DNA from: Yoonia sp.
GTDB lineage: Bacteria > Pseudomonadota > Alphaproteobacteria > Rhodobacterales > Rhodobacteraceae
DNA: 5,525 bases
Reading direction: 5' to 3'
Assembly: GCA_020627605.1 (NCBI GenBank)
Contig: JAHDGO010000155.1
Span: forward strand, 1-5,525
In this document: positions 1 to 5,525 of the stretch, piece after piece
Layout of the letters: every line of letters starts with the position of its first letter
How positions within the stretch are numbered: position 1 is the first letter of the stretch
Translations under genes and position numbers: made by a program
Notes under the pieces: model-generated
Told to the model about the DNA's origin: nothing
The model's input: the letters and a program-made list of their open reading frames with translations, nothing else
Database searches by the model: none

Positions 1-359
1 CATTCCCAGACCTTGCCAAGAAACGCCTCGCGCCCCATCTCGGTGCGCTTGGGCTGCTGGGTTTCGGCCAGTTCCTTTTCGACCATCAACTGCGTGGCGA
101 TCCCCGCATGGTCCAGCCCCGGCTGCCAGAGCGTGTCATAGCCCTGCATCCGCTTCCAGCGGGTCAGGATATCCATCAGTGTGTGGTTGAAGGCGTGGCC
201 CACATGCAGATGCCCTGTGACGTTGGGCGGTGGCAGCATGATGCAAAACGTCTCATCCCGGCTGGCATTTGCGCCTGCTTTGAATGCACCGCTGTCTTCC
301 CACATCTTGTAGATGCGCGGCTCTGCCTCTGCGGTGTTGAAAGTCTTTTCCATGGCCAT
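1..359 (-). CDS. valS: Valyl-tRNA synthetase, N-terminal 119 residues (partial, runs off left edge)
   Basis: This class I aminoacyl-tRNA synthetase charges tRNA-Val with valine in the cytoplasm. Only the 5' part of the gene is present. The translation begins [20 protein letters not shown]. It carries the ValS-type signature [14 protein letters not shown] at residues 43-56, in which HVGH (52-55) is the class I HIGH motif that binds ATP. The conserved [10 protein letters not shown] segment follows at 81-90. The KMSKS motif, editing domain and anticodon-binding domain would lie beyond the left edge. Two ATG codons are possible, at 359 and 353. I chose 359 because an AGGAG ribosome binding site ends 9 bases before it, whereas 353 would be 15 bases away. 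The upstream glycosyltransferase gene ends 70 bases before this start on the same strand, with no clear terminator between, so read-through is possible. The family call is very secure. Confidence 0.97.
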   Translation of the reverse strand, partial: MAMEKTFNTAEAEPRIYKMWEDSGAFKAGANASRDETFCIMLPPPNVTGHLHVGHAFNHTLMDILTRWKRMQGYDTLWQPGLDHAGIATQLMVEKELAETQQPKRTEMGREAFLGKVWE

Positions 360-429
360 CTGTCGTCACTCCTGGGGTCGCAGGTGCAGATAGCGAAAGG
401 GGCGGCGAAGGAAAAGCCCCAGTAGAGGC

Positions 430-1515
430 CTAGCGCTTGTTACGCTTCTTTTCCTGCAGGGCGGTGTACCAGCCTTTGAAGTCGCGGAATGGCCAGAACA
501 GGAAAAACGGCACCTGAACAGCCCCCTGCAGATAGGCCCGTGCAACGGGGAAGGTCAGACGCTTTTGCGCGGGGTCGATCAGGCAATACAGCCCCGCGAA
601 TTTCAGATAAGACCCGATAAGGCGCAAGGCCGACCGGCCCTTGGTGTCACTGTGGACGCGGTGCAGGGCCATCAGGTTCTGCACCCGAATGACATTGGCC
701 CGAAACCGGCCCGTTTTGCGGTCATTGCCATCGGCATGAAAAAATCCGGCACCATTGGCATGCACCAGACGCCCCAGCCGCGACATGCGATAGGAGACAT
801 CGGTGTCGTCATGCGGCGGGTAATAGCGCAGCATTTCCGACCATTGCACCTGATCAGTGTGCTTGCGGCGCAGGGTCATGCGGCCGCCATTGATTACCCC
901 GCCGGGGCTGCCACCTGCCGCCGCGACAGGCGCTGGCAGCGGGCTGCGATCAATCGGGGGGCCGTAGGGGACGAAATGCGCGTCAATGGCCAACTGCCCT
1001 TCAAGCCACCAGCGCAGGCGCTGCTTGAGTGACGGGGCAGATTGCGGCGTCTCGGCGGCCACCTCTGCCGGGGTCGCGGCATCGTAGGGCCCATCGGTGA
1101 ATTGGCCAGCAACCATGGCAACAGCCTCATTGGGGTCGGCTGCGTAAATTCCCATGATCACGGCGGCAGCGTCAGGATAAAGATAGATGTCATCATCCAG
1201 CGAACAGACGATATCTGACGTGGCCAGCCGCACCGCCTGATTGCGCTGATAGGTCAGTGACCGCACGTCAGCCGCGACATAGATCAGGCGGACCTGGGCC
1301 CAGCCGTCGGGGAATGCGTCCTGCATCTGGGTCTTGTTGTCCTGCCAGTTGTCAGAGGCATCCACGACAACCACCTCGTCAGGCAGCCATGTCTGCGCCA
1401 GCGCATGGCGCAAAGTCTCTACCAGAAACTGCGGGCGGTTGTATGTGCAGATGCACAAAGACCAGCTGAGCCGGTCTGCGGCCTTGTTCGTGGTGGCAGG
1501 GATGTCAGAGGGCAT
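430..1515 (-). CDS. Family 2 glycosyltransferase (GT-A fold)
   Basis: This 361-residue protein is a probable glycosyltransferase that moves a sugar from a nucleotide-sugar donor to an unknown acceptor. The GT2 domain starts at about residue 17 with SWSLCICTYNRP, followed by VVVVDAS with Asp52. The metal-binding DxD motif is SLDDDIY (Asp107-109). A GG-MTLRR acceptor-region segment lies at 210-216, and HDDTD at 235-239 is the likely catalytic-base region. No signal peptide or certain membrane helix is seen; a hydrophobic, aromatic stretch at 334-343 might associate with the membrane. The ATG at 1515 is the most upstream start possible, because an in-frame TAA lies seven codons before it. It lacks a good ribosome binding site: the nearest purine run, AAAAGG, is 14 bases away. 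The gene stands alone between pyrG and valS, with no sugar-synthesis or export genes nearby, so donor, acceptor and product (surface polysaccharide, glycolipid or other) cannot be named. Confidence 0.9.
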   Translation of the reverse strand: MPSDIPATTNKAADRLSWSLCICTYNRPQFLVETLRHALAQTWLPDEVVVVDASDNWQDNKTQMQDAFPDGWAQVRLIYVAADVRSLTYQRNQAVRLATSDIVCSLDDDIYLYPDAAAVIMGIYAADPNEAVAMVAGQFTDGPYDAATPAEVAAETPQSAPSLKQRLRWWLEGQLAIDAHFVPYGPPIDRSPLPAPVAAAGGSPGGVINGGRMTLRRKHTDQVQWSEMLRYYPPHDDTDVSYRMSRLGRLVHANGAGFFHADGNDRKTGRFRANVIRVQNLMALHRVHSDTKGRSALRLIGSYLKFAGLYCLIDPAQKRLTFPVARAYLQGAVQVPFFLFWPFRDFKGWYTALQEKKRNKR

Positions 1516-1557
1516 GGGGCAAAAATAAGCCTTTTAAACAAAACAAAAATCGCACTC

Positions 1558-1586
1558 ACTATCTGAATGTGACAGGCAAATTGCAA
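1558..1586 (-). promoter_or_regulatory. Possible sigma-70-type promoter for the glycosyltransferase gene
   Basis: On the minus strand, TTGCAA (1586-1581) and GATAGT (1563-1558) are separated by exactly 17 bases. Each matches the sigma-70 consensus at four of six positions. Transcription would start near 1551, leaving an AT-rich leader of about 36 bases before the ATG at 1515. This placement in the pyrG-glycosyltransferase gap fits an independent promoter, but matches of this quality also arise by chance. Confidence 0.3.
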
Positions 1587-1614
1587 CACGCGCCTGCCAT
1601 TGTCAGACTTTTGT

Positions 1615-3258
1615 CTAGACCAGCCGTGACGTATCAACTGCCGCCCGCACGAAATCGGCAAACAGGGGATGCGGCGCGAAAGGCTTTGACTTCAACTCTG
1701 GATGAAACTGCACGCCGATGAACCACGGGTGGTCTTTCCATTCCACGATCTCTGGCAGTTTGCCGTCAGGGGACATGCCGGAAAACATCAGCCCGGCCTT
1801 TTCCAGCGTCTCGCGATACTTGATGTCGACCTCATAGCGGTGGCGGTGCCGCTCTTCGATGGTGGTGGCATCATAGACCTCGGCCACTTTCGAACCTTCG
1901 GTCAATGTCGCGTCATAGGCCCCCAGCCGCATCGTGCCGCCTTTGTCGTCATCGGCCTTGCGCGCGACGGTATGGTTGCCCTGCACCCATTCCTTGAGGT
2001 GATAGACAACAGGCTCAAACCGTTTTTGCCCGGCTTCGTGGTCAAATTCTTCTGACCCGGCCTTTGCCATGCCGGCGACGTTGCGCGCCGCCTCGATCAC
2101 CGCCATCTGCATGCCAAGGCAGATGCCCAGATAGGGGATCTTCTTCTCGCGGGCGAATTGCGCCGCCTTGATCTTGCCTTCCGTGCCGCGCTCGCCAAAG
2201 CCGCCGGGCACAAGGATCGCATGATAGCCTTCCAGAAAGGGGGCGGCGTCTTCGCGGTCAAACAGCTCTGCATCGACCCACTCGATCTTGACCTTGACGC
2301 GGTTGGCCATGCCGCCATGGGTCAGCGCCTCTGCAATGGATTTATAAGCATCCTCCAGCTGGGTGTATTTGCCGACGATGGCGACCTTCACCTTGCCTTC
2401 GGGGTTGTGGATGCGGTCATAGACATCGTGCCAGACGTCGAGCTTTGGCTGCGGGGCGGGGGAAATGCCAAAGGCATCCAGCACCGCCTGATCCAGCCCT
2501 TGCTCATGATAGGCCAGCGGGGCCTCATAGATCGACTTCAGATCATAGGCGGCCACCACGCATTGTTTGCGCACGTTACAGAACAGCGCGATCTTCTCGC
2601 GTTCCTTTTCCGGAATGGGCTGTTCGGACCGGCACACAAGGATATCTGGCGCGATCCCGATGGATTGCAGTTCCTTGACAGAGTGCTGGGTTGGCTTCGT
2701 CTTCAGTTCGCCACTGGCGGCCAGATAGGGCAGCAACGTCAGATGCATAAAGATGCACTGGCCCACAGGTTTGTCATGGGCGAACTGGCGGATCGCCTCA
2801 AAGAACGGCAGGCCTTCGATGTCGCCTACTGTGCCGCCGATTTCGCAGAGCATGAAATCAACCTCATCTTCGCCGATGCTGATGAATTCCTTGATCTGGT
2901 TGGTCACATGGGGAACGACCTGAATGGTTTTGCCGAGGTAGTCGCCACGGCGTTCCTTTTCCAGCACGTCCGAATAAATGCGCCCCGACGAGACAGAGTC
3001 GGTCTTGCGCGCTGGCACACCGGTGAAGCGTTCGTAATGGCCAAGGTCGAGATCGGTTTCGGCGCCATCATCCGTCACAAACACCTCACCATGTTCAAAA
3101 GGTGACATCGTGCCGGGGTCGACGTTCAGGTAAGGGTCCAGCTTGCGTAGGCGGACCGAATAGCCACGGGCCTGCAGCAACGCACCAAGTGCCGCCGAGG
3201 CCAGCCCCTTGCCAAGGGATGACACCACACCGCCAGTGATAAAGATAAAGCGCGCCAT
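1615..3258 (-). CDS. pyrG: CTP synthase (glutamine-hydrolysing)
   Basis: This enzyme makes CTP from UTP, ATP and glutamine, the last step of de novo pyrimidine nucleotide synthesis, and acts as a cytoplasmic tetramer. At 547 residues it has full family length (E. coli 545). The N-terminal synthetase domain holds the P-loop-like [10 protein letters not shown] (9-18), [14 protein letters not shown] (40-53) and [17 protein letters not shown] (62-78). Asp71 and Glu139 (in CEIGGTVGD) correspond to the E. coli Mg-ATP ligands Asp72 and Glu140. The C-terminal glutamine amidotransferase domain starts at about 290 and contains [10 protein letters not shown] (349-358), the nucleophile Cys380 in LGICLGMQ, and His519 and Glu521 in VQFHPEL, which complete the triad. 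The product therefore looks fully active. The ATG at 3258 gives the canonical N-terminus [10 protein letters not shown]. The upstream ribosome binding site is weak, only a G-run about 10 bases away. It follows secG on the same strand after a 159-base gap containing inverted repeats. Confidence 0.99.
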   Translation of the reverse strand: MARFIFITGGVVSSLGKGLASAALGALLQARGYSVRLRKLDPYLNVDPGTMSPFEHGEVFVTDDGAETDLDLGHYERFTGVPARKTDSVSSGRIYSDVLEKERRGDYLGKTIQVVPHVTNQIKEFISIGEDEVDFMLCEIGGTVGDIEGLPFFEAIRQFAHDKPVGQCIFMHLTLLPYLAASGELKTKPTQHSVKELQSIGIAPDILVCRSEQPIPEKEREKIALFCNVRKQCVVAAYDLKSIYEAPLAYHEQGLDQAVLDAFGISPAPQPKLDVWHDVYDRIHNPEGKVKVAIVGKYTQLEDAYKSIAEALTHGGMANRVKVKIEWVDAELFDREDAAPFLEGYHAILVPGGFGERGTEGKIKAAQFAREKKIPYLGICLGMQMAVIEAARNVAGMAKAGSEEFDHEAGQKRFEPVVYHLKEWVQGNHTVARKADDDKGGTMRLGAYDATLTEGSKVAEVYDATTIEERHRHRYEVDIKYRETLEKAGLMFSGMSPDGKLPEIVEWKDHPWFIGVQFHPELKSKPFAPHPLFADFVRAAVDTSRLV

Positions 3259-3373
3259 GTGCAGGAAACCCCCGTGAAAACGTCCAAAATGAGTGGGATT
3301 GCGAACCGTAAAATTCGCATCATCACGGGATTTAAGCCTTAGCGGATTCGCCGCGATTTGGCAACCGGTGACC

Positions 3374-3386
3374 CAACATGATGTTG
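3374..3386. repeat. 13-base interrupted palindrome overlapping the post-secG hairpin
   Basis: The sequence CAACATGATGTTG reads the same on both strands around a central base, with 6-bp arms. It shares GTTG (3383-3386) with the right-hand arm of the larger 9-bp inverted repeat, so the two structures cannot form together in RNA. As DNA it is large enough to be a half-site pair for a dimeric regulator. Chance cannot be excluded. Confidence 0.35.
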
Positions 3387-3408
3387 CAGCGAATAGTGCC
3401 GCTGCAAC
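3383..3408 (-). repeat. Perfect 9-bp inverted repeat just after secG (terminator-like or processing hairpin)
   Basis: On the minus strand, GTTGCAGCG (3408-3400) and CGCTGCAAC (3391-3383) form a perfect 9-bp stem with an 8-base loop. It begins 9 bases after the secG stop codon, where an intrinsic terminator would be expected. No T-run follows (the next bases are ATCATGTTGG), so it is not a standard Rho-independent terminator. It could be a 3'-end stabilising or pausing hairpin, or a partial terminator controlling flow from secG into pyrG. The structure is seen directly; the role is inferred. Confidence 0.6.
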
Positions 3409-3417
3409 TGCTTGTGG

Positions 3418-3771
3418 TTAGTCGCCTGACGGCACCAGCGGCGCATCATCAGAGGATGGCGGCAGCAGGCTGTCGCCCAGACTTGGCACCTCGACACCGT
3501 CTTCGGTCGGTTCCAGTCCCAGTCGGTCAGCAACGGAAGACCCGGCAGAGCTGTTGGCCGCAATCAGCGTCAGCGCGATAGAAGTGCAGATAAAGGCAAT
3601 CGCCAGCAGCCATGTAAACTTGCTCATCGCTGTGGGGGCAGGGCGCGATCCGGTTGCACCGCCACCGCCGCCGCCCATACCCAGACCACCGCCTTCGGAC
3701 CGTTGCAACAGCACAGTACCGATCAATGCCAGCGCAAGGATCAGGTGGATGACAAGGACAACGTTTTCCAT
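3418..3771 (-). CDS. secG: Preprotein translocase subunit SecG
   Basis: SecG is the small auxiliary subunit of the SecYEG inner-membrane channel and helps SecA-driven protein export. The 117-residue product has the family layout. Transmembrane helix 1 is at about residues 3-22 (VVLVIHLILALALIGTVLLQ). It is followed by the hallmark QRSEGGGLG (23-31) and a glycine-rich cytoplasmic loop that includes six consecutive glycines. Transmembrane helix 2 is at about 53-72 (FTWLLAIAFICTSIALTLIA). The C-terminal tail from about 75 onward is acidic and proline-containing, probably disordered, of the kind seen in alphaproteobacterial SecG. A short AAAGG ribosome binding site lies 6 bases before the ATG. 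It sits 98 bases after the dioxygenase gene and 159 bases before pyrG. From general knowledge, secG next to pyrG is a common arrangement in Rhodobacterales. Confidence 0.96.
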   Translation of the reverse strand: MENVVLVIHLILALALIGTVLLQRSEGGGLGMGGGGGGATGSRPAPTAMSKFTWLLAIAFICTSIALTLIAANSSAGSSVADRLGLEPTEDGVEVPSLGDSLLPPSSDDAPLVPSGD

Positions 3772-3804
3772 GTGGGGCCTTTCGGGGCGGTCACGAACAC
3801 GCGG

Positions 3805-3833
3805 TATCTAAAAGCTGCGATGCAATCCCGCAA
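3805..3833 (-). promoter_or_regulatory. Possible promoter for secG
   Basis: On the minus strand, TTGCGG (3833-3828) is followed after 17 bases by TAGATA (3810-3805), about 33 bases before the secG ATG. The predicted transcript start near 3798 would leave a leader of about 27 bases with the AAAGG ribosome binding site. The -35 is a fair match and the -10 a weak one, so this is a candidate only. Confidence 0.3.
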
Positions 3834-3869
3834 CCCCTGAAACGGTGTCGATTTTGCCGCGTGCGGCGG

Positions 3870-4718
3870 CTAGACCGGCCTGTCACCCTTGATTGTGACA
3901 CGGCGGCCTTTGCGTTCTTCCGGCCAATAGTCCCAGATCGCGCGATGCATGCAGCAGCGGTTGTCCCAGAAGGCCATATCGTTCAGCGACCAGCGGAACC
4001 TGATCTGATAGTTGATATGTTCGGCATGGGTGAACAGCATCTCAAGAATGGCCGCACTTTCGCTGTCTGACAGGCCGACGATCCGAGTAGTGAAGGTCCG
4101 ATTGACGAACAGCGCCTTGCGCCCAGTGTCTGGATGAGTGCGCACAATCGGATGCACGGCCTCCGGGCAATCGATCTCGGCGTCATTGCGCCCGCGATCA
4201 CTGTAGCGGCCCTTGTAGATATGTTCGGAACTGTGCAGGGCGGTCAGCCCGTCCAGCATGTCCTTCAGCGGCTGTGACAGATCATCATAGGCGGCATACA
4301 TGTCGCTGAACATCGTGTCGCCGCCGCAAGGTGGCGCGATATGGATTTGCAGCATCGTGCCCAGTGGCGGCACCTCGTCGCAGGACACGTCTGAATGCCA
4401 GAACTCGCCGTTGGCGATCTTTGAATCCTTGGTGGCATGAATTTCAAAAATCTCGGGGAACCCGTCCATGGTGGGCGCGGCAGGATGGGCATGCAGCGGG
4501 CCAAAGCGTTTTCCAAAGGCGATATGCCGGGCTGGCGGGATCTCTTTCTGTTCGCGAAAGAACAGCACCTGATACTGGTGAAAGGCCGCCTTGATCTCGG
4601 CGAACTGGTCGTCGGGGACTGGCTGGCTCAGGTCCACGCCATAGATGTCGGCCCCCAGATTGGGGGCAAAGGGCTTTGCCGTGATCAGTTTGAAATCATT
4701 TGTTTTGATTGCGACCAT
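3870..4718 (-). CDS. TauD/TfdA-family Fe(II)/2-oxoglutarate-dependent dioxygenase
   Basis: This cytoplasmic enzyme probably hydroxylates a small organic acid, using O2 and 2-oxoglutarate and releasing succinate and CO2. At 282 residues it matches E. coli TauD (283) and aligns along its whole length: GVDLSQPVPDDQF near 27-39, FGPLHAHP at 72-79, FWHSD at 106-110, VVRTHP-like IVRTHPDTGRKALFVN at 191-206, TTRIVGLS at 210-217 and WDNRCCMH at 251-258. The facial triad His108, Asp110 and His258 is intact. Arg269 aligns with the 2-oxoglutarate-binding Arg266 of TauD, and Arg273 with Arg270, which contacts the taurine sulfonate. The TauD taurine contacts Asn95 and Phe159 are not kept (Gly104 at the first; a different segment, HSSEHIYKG, around the second), so taurine is not assured as substrate. 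A strong GGGAGG site lies 5 bases before the ATG. The gene follows the small membrane-protein gene by 41 bases and may be cotranscribed with it. No sulfonate transporter genes are visible. Confidence 0.93.
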   Translation of the reverse strand: MVAIKTNDFKLITAKPFAPNLGADIYGVDLSQPVPDDQFAEIKAAFHQYQVLFFREQKEIPPARHIAFGKRFGPLHAHPAAPTMDGFPEIFEIHATKDSKIANGEFWHSDVSCDEVPPLGTMLQIHIAPPCGGDTMFSDMYAAYDDLSQPLKDMLDGLTALHSSEHIYKGRYSDRGRNDAEIDCPEAVHPIVRTHPDTGRKALFVNRTFTTRIVGLSDSESAAILEMLFTHAEHINYQIRFRWSLNDMAFWDNRCCMHRAIWDYWPEERKGRRVTIKGDRPV

Positions 4719-4759
4719 CTCTACCTCCCGATGTCCAGCCGCGCAGGTCAGGTCAGCCG

Positions 4760-5525
<766 letters not shown>

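Noticed and set aside
108..425. A 105-codon plus-strand open frame.
   Set aside because: Most of it is antisense to the highly conserved valS start, and it has no family resemblance.
565..1032. A 155-codon plus-strand open frame.
   Set aside because: It is a shadow of the glycosyltransferase gene, with no recognisable motif and no independent support.
1604..1619. A short AGAC-AAAA-GTCT hairpin at the end of pyrG.
   Set aside because: It has a 4-bp stem overlapping the stop codon and no T-run, which is too weak to call a terminator.
2158..3105. A 315-codon open frame on the plus strand.
   Set aside because: It lies entirely opposite pyrG, resembles no protein family I recognise, and long antisense frames are expected in GC-rich genes with biased codon use.
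3259..3300. Pyrimidine-dependent initiation control of pyrG as in Bacillus (reiterative G addition at a GGGC start).
   Set aside because: A G-run is present near 3264-3269, but no matching start-site sequence, promoter or early terminator can be shown.
3336..3364. A possible pyrG promoter on the minus strand, TTGCCA-N17-TAAGGC.
   Set aside because: The -35 matches well but the -10 matches at only two positions, so it does not stand above chance.
3851..3869. A possible terminator after the dioxygenase gene (GCCG-CACG-CGGC on the minus strand).
   Set aside because: The stem is only 4 bp and is followed by A residues, not T, so it does not qualify as an intrinsic terminator.

Overview
The window looks like a stretch of ordinary core chromosome from a marine-type alphaproteobacterium, most likely Rhodobacterales (Roseobacter/Rhodobacter group). 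The basis is the GC-rich codon use, the secG-pyrG gene pair, the purA-adjacent small membrane protein of a type I associate with this group, and the close match of ValS, PyrG and PurA to alphaproteobacterial versions. No mobile element, CRISPR array, tRNA, rRNA or phage gene is visible.

Layout from left to right: the 5' end of valS (minus, running off the left edge); a stand-alone family 2 glycosyltransferase (minus); complete pyrG, CTP synthase (minus); secG, the small SecYEG translocon subunit (minus); a TauD/TfdA-type Fe(II)/2-oxoglutarate dioxygenase (minus); a 131-residue four-helix membrane protein (minus); and, divergently, the first 75 codons of purA (plus, running off the right edge). 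All genes except purA are on the minus strand, so transcription runs from right to left away from a divergent control region at about 5156-5299. No gap between genes exceeds about 160 bases.

The genes do not form one pathway. valS, pyrG, secG and purA are housekeeping genes for translation, nucleotide synthesis and protein export. The dioxygenase and the small membrane protein are 41 bases apart and may share a transcript. secG and pyrG lie in tandem, separated by a 159-base spacer holding a perfect 9-bp inverted repeat just after the secG stop. The glycosyltransferase is the only gene that looks accessory; it has an AT-rich leader and a possible promoter of its own.

I found no convincing new biological system. 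The points worth a second look are small: an operator-like inverted repeat over the putative promoter of the membrane-protein gene, a competing-stem structure between secG and pyrG, and a dioxygenase that keeps the iron and 2-oxoglutarate ligands of TauD but not all of its taurine-contact residues.
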